A stretch of 64,000 nt of DNA from Protea cynaroides (Eukaryota > Streptophyta > Magnoliopsida > Proteales > Proteaceae): the NCBI GenBank assembly GCA_028583415.1, contig CM053276.1, forward strand, positions 63,283,510-63,347,509, written 5' to 3'. The position numbers and the translations under genes are program-made. Positions 44,737 to 55,728 of the stretch are shown here, piece by piece; within the stretch, counting starts at the first letter, position 1; each line of letters opens with the position of its first letter. The notes below the pieces were generated by a model. The model saw only the letters and a list, made by a program, of their open reading frames with translations, was not told where the DNA came from and did no database searches.

Positions 44737-47700
44737 TCATCTTTGAAATTTACACATACCTTTCGAGTCGAATAGGTGAGGATATTGCTTCAGCATAGCG
44801 TTCTCTTCTTCCCATGTAATTTCTTCTATATTTTGGCTTCTCCAAGTAACCTTAACGTAGTAAATGTCGCGGTGGCGAAGATGTTGCACCTTTCGGCTAA
44901 TGATCTCAAAAGGTACTACTTCGAACGTCAAATCTTCAGTCAAATCCTGTGGATCCGTTATTAACACGTGTGTTGGATCTCTGACATACTTCTTTAATTG
45001 TGAGACATGGAATACATCATGTACTAAACATTGATGGTGGTAGTGCTAACTGATATGCTACTTTTTTACGTCTATCTAGAACTTCATAAGGTCCAATATA
45101 TCTGGGACACAGCTTTTTATTCTGTCCAAACCTTTTCAAACCGTGCATAGGAGATATTTTCAGATATACCTTATCACCTATGGTGAATTCGAGATCTCTA
45201 TGTCGATTATCTACATATTGCTTCTGATGGTTCTAAGCTATTCAGACTCTTTCCTTGATAATGTTGACTACTTGACAAGTCTCTTCAACAAACTCTGGTT
45301 CAACAATACTCCGTTCTCTAACTTCATTCCAAAATAAAGGAGTTCGACATTTCCTACCATACAGTGCTTCATAGGGTGACATCTGTATAGTCGCTTGATA
45401 GCTGTTGTTATAAGCGAACTCAATCAATGGTAATTTTTCATCCCATGATCCTTTGAAATTAATGACACAAGCTCGAAGCATGTCTTCTAAAATCTGAATA
45501 GTACACTCCGACTGTCCGTCTGTCTGAGGATGGAAAGCAGTACTAAACTTCAATGTTGTACCCATAGCCTTCTATAATCTTTCTCAAAACTTTGAGATAA
45601 AGCGTGTGTCTCTGTTAGATACAATGCATTCAGGTACACCATGTAATCGGACAATATTATCTACATAAAGCTTAGCTAACCTCTCTAGGGTATACTGAGG
45701 TCGTATAGTTATGAAACGAGCTGTCTTGGTCAAACGATCCACAATCACCCAGACCGCGTCAACTACTCGGGGAGTCAATGGTAACCCGATGGAAGTCCAT
45801 AGTGATGTAGTCCCATTTTCATGCTGGTTCTGGCAGTGGCTGCAACAATCCTACAGGTCTTTGTCTTTCAGCCTTTACCTGCTGACTATTCAAGCATTGA
45901 GATACAAATTTAGCTACATCCGCTTTCATTCCTCTCCACCAATATAGTTTCGTCAGATCATGATACATCTTCATGCTTCCAGGGTGTACCGAATAAGCGG
46001 TGGTGTGAGCTTCCTTCATTAGTCTGTGTCTAATATCTAAGTCTTTATTTTCAGGAACACATACCCTTTCTTTGATTCTTAGTACCTTGTCAACGTCTAA
46101 GGTGAACTCAGGAGTAGTCCTACCTTTTTTGAGGTCTTCTTGCACCGTTCTCAGATAAGGGTCTGATTTAATAGTTGCTTTCACTTCTTCTAATAGATCA
46201 AGTACAATATTCAATATAGCAAACATGTTTGAGAATAGATGAATAAACCCTTGGTCAGTTGATTCATTCGAAATATCAATCACGAACTGCTCTTTACCAT
46301 AATTAAATATTCTCCCTGTGACACACGCCACAACATTTACACTAACTTCTTCTTGGGATTCTGTCATTGCTTTCCTGCTTAGTGCGTCAGCAACTACATT
46401 AGCTTTTTCAGAATGATACTGGATATCGCAATCATAATCCTTCAATAATTCCAGCCATCTTCTTTGTCTCATGTTTAACTCCTTCTGATTAAAAAGATGA
46501 GTGAGACTCTTATGATCTAATTTAATCTGAAATTTCTCTCCATACAAATAATGTCTCCATATCTTAACAGCATGTACTACTGCTGCTAATTCCAAGTCAT
46601 GAGTGAGATAATCTTCTCATGTGTCTTCAGTTGTCTTGAGGCATACGCAATTATTTATTCTCCTTGCATAAGCACACATCCTAAACCTAACCTAGACGCA
46701 TCGGTGTACAAGGTAAATGTTTGTCCTGGGATTGGAATAGTCAAGATGGGAGCTGATATCAATCTAGCCTTCAATGTTTAAAAACACTCTTTACATTTAT
46801 CGGTCCAAACAATCTTTTCTCCTTTTTTTGTCAGACTAGTGAGAGGTACGACGATTCTAGAGTAATCTTTCATGAATCGTCAATAATAACCAGCTAAACC
46901 TAAGAAACTTCTAATTTCTGTAACATTCTTAGGTGTTTCCCATTTCACAATGGCTTCAATCTTGCTATGATCCACTTTAATTCCTTCAGTGGATACAACA
47001 TGGCCTAAGAAAGCGACTTCATTTAGCCAGAATTCACACTTCGTAAATTTTGTGTAAAGCTTCTCTTTTCTTAGTCGTTGCAAAGCGGCTCTTAGATTTA
47101 TGACATGAGTTTCTTTGTCCTTGGAGTAGACTAGTATGTCATCAATAAATACAATGACTGACGTATCCAACATATCATGGAGTACCTGATTCATGAGTTC
47201 TATAAAAGTTGTGGGTGCATTAGTCAATCCAAAAGACATAACTAAAAATTCATAATGTCCATATCTGGTTCTGAATGCTATCTTTGGAATATCACCTTTC
47301 TTAATCTTCAACTGATGGTATCCTGACCGAAGATCAATTTTGGAGAACACTTTGGCACCTTGCAACAGATCGAACAAGTCATCGATCCGAGGAAACTGGT
47401 ATCGATTCTTGATTGTAAGCTTATTCAATTCCCGATAATCTATACATAGTCGAACGCTACCGTCCTTTTTTTTCACGAACAATATTGGCGCTCCCCATGG
47501 TGATATGCTGGGTCTGATATAACCCTTGTCCAGTAATTTTTGTAATTATATCTTCAGTTCCTTTAGTTCAGTAGGGGCCATTCGATAAGGTACTTTCGAT
47601 ACTGGTGCGGCTCCGGGTATAAGATCTATAATGGTAGTCCTAGTAGTTCCTCAGGAAATACATCCAAAAATTCATGCACAACTTCAATATCCTCCATTCG

Positions 47701-49534
47701 TGGTGCTTCCTTGGTGAGGTCGATCACGGATACTAGATACCTAATTCTTCCTTTCTCAAGGTATTTTCTGGCCTTCAATGTAGAGAGAATGAGTTTTTGT
47801 TTATGGAGAAGTTTGGTTCCTGTAAAACTAAACTCTGCTCCTTCCTTGTCTTTAAATGTTAGTTTTTTTTCCGCACATAATAGGTTTGCGGAGTGCCGAG
47901 CTAACCAATCCATTCCCAAGATAACGTCAAAGTCTGCCATCTTGAGTTGAATTAAGGTTGCATCGAAAATATTCTCGTCGATAAGAACTGGACATGGTCC
48001 AGAACCTTTGTCTAGTTCCACTTCTAATCCCATAGGTGATCGTACAAGCAGTTTGTAGTCTAAAGGTCTGATGGATAGATTTAACTTCTTTCCAAATGAC
48101 ACAAATATAAAAGAATGAGTAGCTCCAGAGTCAAAGAGTACTCTGGCGGGTAAGCCATTAATAGGTACGATATTTGTGATTTGATTTAACTTAGTCTACA
48201 TGCTTACACAAGGTAGTACAAAATGAACAGTTTAGGTCATACATGTGACCACATCAGGTGATGCGGCAGCATCCTCAGATGTAACTGCATAAACCTTTCC
48301 TTGCTGTAGCTGCTTCCTTGGCTTAGGATCTCTCTTGAATAATGTCCTACTTGATCGCAATTGAAGCATTTGACCCCAGCATTACTTTGCTTCTGTTGAG
48401 GTTAGGCTGTCGGAGTAGTCTTAGTTGTAGTATTAAAGCCTTGAGTACGGAAGGGTTTAAATGTCTTTGAGTTTCCTCCGTTGTATGAGTTTCCATTGGG
48501 CCTCTTTATACCTCTGTTCTGAGCAAAATAACTTTCCCTCTGCCTCGATTCTAGTACTCGAGCAATCGGTATAGTTTCATTATAAATCTTCTTTTCCAGT
48601 CCCAATACATGCTCACGGATGCTTCCCCTAAGTCCCATGACGAACCTTCGGGTTTTGGTATTTTCCTCCTGCATGCTAGAGGGAGCAAAGAAAAATAGTT
48701 TTTTGTAACGCTGTTGATATGCGTCTACAGTCATCTGTCCTTGATACAAACTCGAAAACTCCTTTTCCATTTGATCTCTGAAACTCCTGAGAAAATACTT
48801 CTCGAAGAAAGCTTCTTTATAGATAGCCCAGGTCAGTTGGGCGTGCTTTGCCAACAGATAACTCTGAGTAGATTTCTACCAATGGTGTGCATCACCTTTC
48901 AGCATAAAAGTGACACATAATACCTTCTCTTCTTTATTTATAGTCATCATCATAAAGTTTCTTTCCATCTCATCGATCCAGTGCGCTGGCCGTAACTGAT
49001 CTGATGGCTTGCCTGTAAATTCCTTTGGCTTCAACTTCAGGAAACGCTTGATCAGTCTGGAGTGATCAAGCTGATACTGTGTATATGCTCCATACATAGG
49101 CGGTTGGTACTGATAATTACCTTGGTTAAACTCGCTTGTGGTGCTTCAGGATTTGGCACTTGACCTTATACTGCTGGTGTTTGCGGTGCTTGGGGTACAG
49201 TGTTGCTACCACCAGATACAATACTAGCTTGTCCTGCAGGTAGAGGTGTTGTGTTTGCAGCTGAGAAAGCAATTCCCATAGCAGCTTACATGTTGGCTTG
49301 CATTTACTGTATATGCTGCATTTGTTGTGTCAAATTCATCACTGCAGTAGCTAAATCTGTAGGTGGTGCAGGTAAGTTGGTTGGGTTGGCTTGGGTGTGC
49401 ACATTTTGAGGTGTAGCATTTTGAGTTCCAATATTTTCTTCCTGTCCTTGCTGACCCTCATTGTCATTAGTCTCCATAGGTGGTGGACATGGGTTTGCAT
49501 TCTATCTCCTTCTACTTACTCTGCGTCCAGCCAT
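44737..49534 (-). pseudogene. gag-pol of Tekay element F, with chromodomain
   Basis: The start ATG at 49534 gives MAGRRVSRRR. Gag core: LKPKEFTGKPSDQLRPAHWI (about 49020), LMGLRGSIREHV-like region, and a zinc knuckle CFNCDQVGHYSRE whose last Cys is lost (48330-48375). Protease: LFDSGATHSFIF (about 48110-48150). RT: RLCIDYRELNKL, FSKIDLRSGYHQL, VFIDDILVYSKD (47140-47170, catalytic pair present). RNase H: YTDAS (about 46715), DHKSLTHLF, VADALSRK. Integrase: HPGSMKMYHDLTKLYWW, IVDRLTKTARF, FHPQTDGQSE (DDE region, about 45520-45545), YEALYGRKCRTPLFW. C-terminal chromodomain: IISRKVQHLRHRDIYYVKV, then W....EE.TWEEE and YPHLF (44750-44900), which in chromoviruses reads heterochromatin marks. Multiple stops and frame changes separate the blocks. 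Confidence 0.9.
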
Positions 49535-50420
49535 TTAAACTCTTGGTTGAAAGATACTCGGAAAGGTTGTACATGTGAGACAAGATATGATGGTAGTATT
49601 GGGTTACTCTCACAATGGAAGGCAAGAAAAGAAACAAGATTAATAGGCAAAAGTTCAAATAGAATCAAAATGCAGACAACAGTCAGTCATACGGTCGATG
49701 GCCTACGGTCGCATGTTGTGCGACCATAGGTGCGATCTTCAAAATCTTGAAAACTTACAGAGACCCTATGGTCGATCATACTGTCGATGGTTTTGGTCGA
49801 ATTGTGCGACCGTATGATTCAAGATCAGGTTTTTAAACCTATTTTTTTTTTAAAATTTCCCTCTCATTCTCCTTCTTCCTCCTACGGTCTCTACTCAACT
49901 CGCCACCATTGAGTTGCTACAGTGTCGACCATACGAACTTGGTGATTTTTCCATCGATCAACATCCGTCACTCCATTCCTTGAGGTATGTTCTCTACTTT
50001 TCTCCATTTTTAAGCTTTTATACCTAGGGTTTTTGCTATTTGTAGGGTTTTCTTCTAATTAATATTTTTCTGATCATAAAAATTTAATTTTAATTGGGGG
50101 CTTTAGCTATTGGCCACCCAATGGATGAAAGCCCTCAAGAAAATTTCAGTTTCATTGGTTAGTTTAGTAGAAACTTGAAAATTTCTATTTTTGACCTAAA
50201 ATTTGGGGTTTTTCCCAATTGTCAAAATTTCTTCAAATTTGATAGTTTAAATTTCTGATTGTATGAGCCTTGCAGGATGGTTTGGGACCTATGTAAGTCA
50301 TCCTGCCCAAATTTTTGGGTAAAAAGTGAGACTTTTTCCATTTTATGTCGTTATGTTGTCAAATTTTTAAATTTATCTTACTTGTTTTTTTTCTTCTTAT
50401 TTTCTTCTCTTGCAGTTATC
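49535..50420 (+). promoter_or_regulatory. Leader of F upstream of the antisense ORF: motif cluster, candidate promoter and intron
   Basis: Bases 49680-49815 carry TACGGTCGATGG, TACGGTCGCATG, TGCGACCATAGG and ATGGTCGATCATAC, the same motif family as the two clusters in F's LTRs. A CT-rich stretch (49858-49885) and GTCGACCATACG (49923-49934) follow. A donor-like GAG|GTATGT at 49985 and an acceptor CTCTTGCAG ending at 50415 define a possible 431-bp intron that ends five bases before the ATG of the antisense ORF. Promoter and intron are inferred from base composition and site quality. Confidence 0.4.
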
Positions 50421-51517
50421 ATGGTTCGTACTAAGGTTCCTCGAGTTCATGACCCACGACGCTTCAGGTCCGTTGAAGCACATGTGCGATATCCTTGGTT
50501 TGACCGAAAAAAAGTGGAAGGGGGTCGGTTTGTGAACTTCATTTAGCCCTGTTTGATGTGGAAAGGGCGTTTGTTGATATGGCCTGGCTTCCAGTGATCT
50601 TGTACGAGGCTTGCACTCGCCTGGACTTGGTCAAGCAGTTCTACTGTCACCTGCAGGTAGAGGGTGACTTAGAAGATGTTGACAGAGGTAGAGAGCTTCG
50701 GATCACCAGCTGGGTGAAAGGGGTTCAAATCTCTTTCAACTGTTAGGAGTTGGCTGATCTCCTAGGCATTTCCAACGATGGTCAGTTGGTTTACTGTGCA
50801 CCCAGGGAGCCATAGTTTCTGTCTACACAAGTGCGTATAGAAATAGATAATTAGATTCTTCGGGATGACCGCTGGGAGATGAAAGTAGTCAACCTACGTC
50901 CAGAGCCACGGGTCTACTATAAGATTATCTAGCATAATCTTATTCCCCAGGGCGGACACTATGAGATGGTCTCACAGTTGACTCAGTGCCTGCTGTACTG
51001 TATCTGTACTAGTTAGCCTGTCTGCCTCCCATATATTATTCTTCGGACTATGCACAGAGCTACGTTGCCTGACTCAAGAGGTAACTTGCCCTATGGGCGG
51101 CTGATCTCCACCTTGCTCGCTCGTTTACAGGTGGACCTAGTGGATGAGAGGATCCTTGAGGACACCTTTTCAGCTGACCTTGATTGGGAGGCCATCAGCA
51201 GGATGGGCATGAGAGAGATACATGTCAGTGATGATGAGAGGAATGTTATGAGACGTCCTCTCACTCGGGTAGTAGCAGCAGATGCAGAGGGGGCAGCAGC
51301 AGCAGCAGAGGTAGCAGCAGAGGCAGTAGCAGAGGCACACGAGGGTGATGATGAGGAGGATGATGATCGAATATACATAAATGTGGATGCCATCCCTCTT
51401 CCATCACCACAACATTCTACTGGAGCTGGCCCTTCTACGACTTCTCATTCAGTTGGCCCTTCACGTCCACCACCAAATGACATGATGGGACTGTTACGTG
51501 AGATTCGGGAGGCTTAG
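50421..51517 (+). pseudogene. Antisense ORF in the F leader, 'putative plant transposon protein' (PF20167-like)
   Basis: Runs opposite to gag-pol, between gag and the 5' LTR. It opens MVRTKVPRVHDPRRF (50421) and shifts frame near 50545. It goes on FVDMAWLPVILYEACTRLD, FYCHLQVEG, ITSWVKGVQISFN, ELADLLGI, and after several TAG stops TMHRATLPDSRG and LPYGRLISTLLARLQVDL (51050-51150), ending with an Ala/acidic tail (AAAAEVAAEAVAEAHEG, EEDDD) and a Pro/Ser-rich stretch before TAG at 51515-51517. The order resembles the PF20167 'putative plant transposon protein' family found in many plant elements. I know of no established function. A continuation to about 51705 is possible (LLDAQRSTDQQVADLTASL). 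An alternative is a captured host-like gene. Confidence 0.6.
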
Positions 51518-51970
51518 CACGTGACTGATTGGAGAGTAGGAGAGCTTCTCGATGCCCAACGCTCTACAGACCAGCAGGTAGCGGATCTGACAGCTAGTCT
51601 CCGAACGACTCAGACTCAGGTGGCCTGGCTCGCGTGAGTATATGCTGAGGACTACGATAGAGATCGTGAGGCATCTCTTCCTCTAACACCTCCAGCTCCA
51701 TGATATCATTTATTTCTTTTTTCCTTTTATACTACAGAGTAACTGTCCGGATTGTGGACTGTACTCTGATTTAGATGTACATTTGTCTTATTCCTATATA
51801 TATATATAAAATTGATTTTCCCTTTACATATGTGCATTATTCTTTTTCTTAGTTTATGTCTCATACAACACAGGTGCTTATGGTGTGTTCATATTACAGT
51901 TTTTAATTTTATTCTAACTTAGTTCATGACTCATGTGGAAGTAGTTAGGTCAATGGGAAGAACCTGAGAA

Positions 51971-51982
51971 GCTCTGATACCA
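51971..51982 (-). other. Primer-binding site of F (initiator-Met tRNA type)
   Basis: Minus strand TGGTATCAGAGC, three bases inside the 5' LTR end, the standard complement of the 3' end of plant initiator methionine tRNA used to prime reverse transcription. Confidence 0.9.
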
Positions 51983-51985
51983 AGT

Positions 51986-54316
51986 TGTCACACCCCAATT
52001 CTGGTCTAACCAGAATGGTGTGATGAACTGCTAATAAATCAACGGTTCACCCAAGATCTCGTATAGGTCGTACCTATCATATCAAACCACACACACATTC
52101 CACATTAATAATCAGAGGTAATAAACAAATAAGTCTTACAGATAATGAACTGAGAGTCTAACAGTGACAAATAAGTATTTAATCTAATTATCTTCAAACC
52201 ACAAGACATAAAAATAAATAATCAACTACATATCTGATGTTCAAATTATAACTAAACTTAAGTAAAAACATATTGGTTGCACTCGCATTATGAATCATGC
52301 GCATCTTCTTCAGCTTCTACGTCCATCATAGCAATGTGTCCATACGTTGACGCATTCATATATTCTTCAACAGTAGGACCTGCATCATCAACTAAAAATA
52401 TTCGACGTCGAAAGGATGAGCACACATCATGGCTCAGTGAGCAAACAAAACAATGCAACAAATATATGCATGCATTCAATTCATATCTTTGGTTTGGTTT
52501 ATAAGTTTATAATATACTATAGAAAGGTTTGGTGGCTGCCACACCTCTATACACGAGTGTGTGAATCTACCCAAAGGATTAAACACCATTGTCATCCCAC
52601 ATGCACCCACCATGGAATAGAGATAGAGCTAAAGTGTTCGGATTAAACACCGCCAACACTTTCTCTGATGCCCTACCCATACCAATAAGTAAGCCCCTAT
52701 TGGCGAGGGCTTACAAACTGGGCTCGCAACTAACCAATCCTAATGCCAAACAGTGTATCCAAGGCCTCACCCCAGCATCCCTCAATACATCCATGGAGAT
52801 AGAGCTAAGGTCCCCTGGCAGAGTCAGAGACCGCACGGTCCGAGACCACCTCCCTTGATGCCCTATGACGTAATAGTTCTGCTAAGGTAACGACGATACG
52901 ACAATGTTAGTGGGTAAGACTTGAGTAGTGATAGAGCTAGAGTCTGGTGACGAGGTCGAAGACCACCATGCCACATCCTCCCCCTGATGCCTCACTCACA
53001 TCCAACACACCAACCACACACATACATTCACATGCCTATTCCTAGCATCATCATCATCATCATGTTATAAATAAACGGAATTAAATATGCATGAACAGTA
53101 ATAGCAGGAATATTGGATGACATGTGAGATGCACATTACAAGCATACAAGCATGGAATCAATCATGGCATTGGACTCAATAAAATAAATAGTTTGTTATT
53201 AACCAATTAGTTTAGGTCTTGTTCCCTCACCTGTTAGCAATACTCGATCTCCTTCCAAGCCTTCAAATTCTCTTTGAATTGATTTAACAACCTAAAAGTT
53301 ATATGAATTTAAGTTAGGGTTCATATGTGACATGTTACAGTAATCAAAAATCAAAACAGAGCACTGATAAGTGTCTGATTGGTCCTATGGTCTCATATTG
53401 TATCGATCTTACTGCCTACAATTGATACCCTACAATTGCATATGGTGCGACCGTAGCTGCGACCATATGATTTCTGAAATCTTCCTGAATGCCTATGGTC
53501 GATCCTTTGGTCATGCTGGTCATGCTATGATCGACTGTAGCTGCGACCTTGAGATTTCTAGTCACAAACTACATGAATTCGAGTTCTTCTTGGGTCAATT
53601 CTTCTGATCTTCAATGGGGTTTATTCTAAGGTTATCCTATGACCATCATTAGTAGTTTTTTTATCAACCCTAATCATCAAATTCACTCTTCATGGTTCTC
53701 CTTGGGATTTTCTCAAGGAAATCACATAGATCATAATAGGTTGATATTGCCTATCTTCCATTGAAGTCTTATTCCTTAGAGTTTACATCTCCAGAGATTC
53801 GTTTCATACCTTTGCCTGTGATAGAGATCCAATCTCTTCTCAGCAAATTCCTCTCCTTAGCTTTTTCTTCTTTTTCTTCTCTTCCTTCTCTTTCTCTAGG
53901 GTTTACTAATATTTTAAAAGAGTAAAAAAGGACTGACGGACGTCCTTTATATAGAGAAAAACTCTTCATATAGAGTCATCTTTTAATTAGGAAAGCAATC
54001 CCTTAGTTTTAGAAAAGTTTCCAAAACTCGGAGTCTAATCTGGGGTCTCACGGTCGATTATACGGTCGCATAAACCGTCGATCGTAGGGTCAAAATCATC
54101 GATCGTGGGGTTCTGGATTTGAGATTTTTGTTTCCTTCCTATGGTTGACCATACCTACCCAGGTATGCGACCTTAGGTAGGTTTTCAGTGTTTTTAACTC
54201 GATTTTCATACCTGATTTGTGATCTATCTTCACACGCTTGGTCCACTTGGTCCAGGAATGATGGAAAGACCTGGTACGACACGGTTAGACCAAGTTAGTG
54301 GAGTGTGGGTCTTACA
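51986..54316 (-). repeat. 5' LTR of F
   Basis: Reads TGTAAGACCCACACTCC (at 54316) to GGGGTGTGACA (at 51986) on the minus strand. Motif clusters at about 53390-53550 and 54045-54175 match those of the 3' LTR. A block CCTTTATATAGAG (about 53943-53955) may hold the TATA box on the minus strand. Confidence 0.9.
52258..52391 (-). pseudogene. LTR-encoded terminal exon, F 5' LTR copy, with premature stop
   Basis: Minus strand: same acceptor, phase and 134-nt length; DDAGPTVEEYMNASTYGH, then EEDAHDS followed by a TAA in place of TCA and CECNQYVFT. It lost both the frame and the last Cys. Confidence 0.45.
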
Positions 54317-55728
54317 GCAGACACATATGGCTTCACAAAGAGCCTACGATATGGTCCTGCGGTAGATACCACAGGCACATACCAGTTTCACTACTATAGT
54401 AGTGAGACCGGTACCGCGATCGATATGTGTTCCAAAGCTTGATTATTGGCCAGACTTGGTTCTGACCAATTGTAACCCTAACAACTTAATTCTAATCTAT
54501 AAATATGATCATGTAGCACTTGTAGTAGGCATGAGTGGACTCTGTGATATAGAGCGGACTTGCAATCACGCGTCAAGTATGGGACAAGTCCCCAAATAGT
54601 AAACCATTGTGATCATAAATGTATCTGTGATTATTGTTTGTTGTTTGTGATTTTACATGTCATCAGTTATTTAAATTCATTATCTGTTCATGCATACTCA
54701 TATGCTAGGAATATGATTATTTAGGCATGTGAATGTTTGGTTAGTGTGTGGAATGTGAAGGGGAGTGTAGCCCTGGATATATCCTCATACTAACACATTT
54801 TTCGTATCACCGTCTACCTTAGCGAGCTTGGTGGGAATAGGGCATCAGGGGGAGGACGTGGGATTGTGGCTCTGCTTGCTCACCAGACTAGAGCCTTATC
54901 TCTATGTCGTAGGGAGCTGTGCTGGGCTAGGACCATGGATACTGTGATGACATATAGGACTTGTTAGAAATGGAACCCACTTGTAAACCCTTGTCAATAG
55001 GGGTTTTGGTGTTGGTACAATGTAGGGTATCAGGGGGAGGATGTGGGATGGTGGCTCTGCCTGCCTGCCAGACTCTAGCTCTATCTCTATACCGGAGTGA
55101 GTGATGTGGGGTAACAGCAGTAGTGTGGATCGGAGTCTAACTGTTGGGTGTGCTCACACTCTCGTGCATGGAGGTGCGGTGGCTTCCAAACCTTATTATA
55201 GTATTTTGTAAGTTGTACCTGACCTAATTGTAATGTTATCTCATGCATTTTGTATGTTATATTGGTCTTGTGCTTTACTGAGCTAAGTTGTGTGCTCACC
55301 CCGTATATATATACTATTTTTCAGATGTTGATGCAGGTTACACTATTGAGGACTTCATGGCTGCTCCAGCTTATGGGATAGTGGCTGCTATAGATTTACA
55401 GATAGTGGAGGACAAGCATGGTGCCTTATGCGAGTGCTCTTACTGTGTGTTTCTTTAGGGTTATTTATTTATTCTTTCAATTGGGTATAGACGATGTAAT
55501 AAATTATTATTAATGATTGTGGATGATGGCATAATTGGATAATTATTTAATTACAAATCGAAAACTCAGTTCACTTATTTATTTAAATCCGCTGCTATTT
55601 GTTATTCTCTGATTATAGTTAGTTTGCTTGAATGGCTTGATGACACGGTCTATTAAGATCCTGGTGTGAGTCGTGGTTTGGAGACGGTTCACTCACATTT
55701 CTGGTTTAGTATGAATTGGGGTGTGATA
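54317..55728 (+). mobile_element. Solo LTR S4 of the Tekay family, right part
   Basis: Continues S4 after element F, through motif cluster 2 (to about 54430), two GGGCATCAGGGGGAGGACGTG/GGTATCAGGGGGAGGATGTG segments (54840 and 55026), and the terminal exon, to GGGGTGTGATA at 55728 (CA changed to TA). The GGACA duplication follows at 55729-55733. Joined S4 is about 2.2 kb. Confidence 0.9.
55325..55458 (+). CDS. LTR-encoded terminal exon, S4 copy (predicted)
   Basis: An ATTTTTCAG acceptor is followed by 134 nt reading DAGYTIEDFMAAPAYGI, VAAID, VEDKHGALCECSYCVFL and TAG. Open throughout, with the C-x-C-x2-C end conserved. Confidence 0.4.

Larger units (their letters stand above)
42398..54316 (-). 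mobile_element. Full-length Tekay/Del chromovirus F (Ty3/gypsy)
   Basis: About 11.9 kb with LTRs at 51986-54316 (5') and 42398-44713 (3'), TG..CA ends, a primer-binding site matching initiator-Met tRNA, a polypurine tract, gag-protease-RT-RNase H-integrase in one direction and a C-terminal chromodomain, which places it in the Tekay (Del) chromoviruses. Flanks ATAGA (42393-42397) and GCAGA (54317-54321) differ by G-to-A and C-to-T, as expected if one TSD copy decayed by cytosine deamination. It carries an unusually long 2.45-kb leader with an antisense ORF. Stops in gag and pol make this copy defective. It sits inside solo LTR S4 of the same family, in opposite orientation. Confidence 0.9.

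Noticed and set aside
50421..51517. A functional host gene inside element F
   Set aside because: Several in-frame stops and frame changes; the domain type is one found in plant mobile elements.
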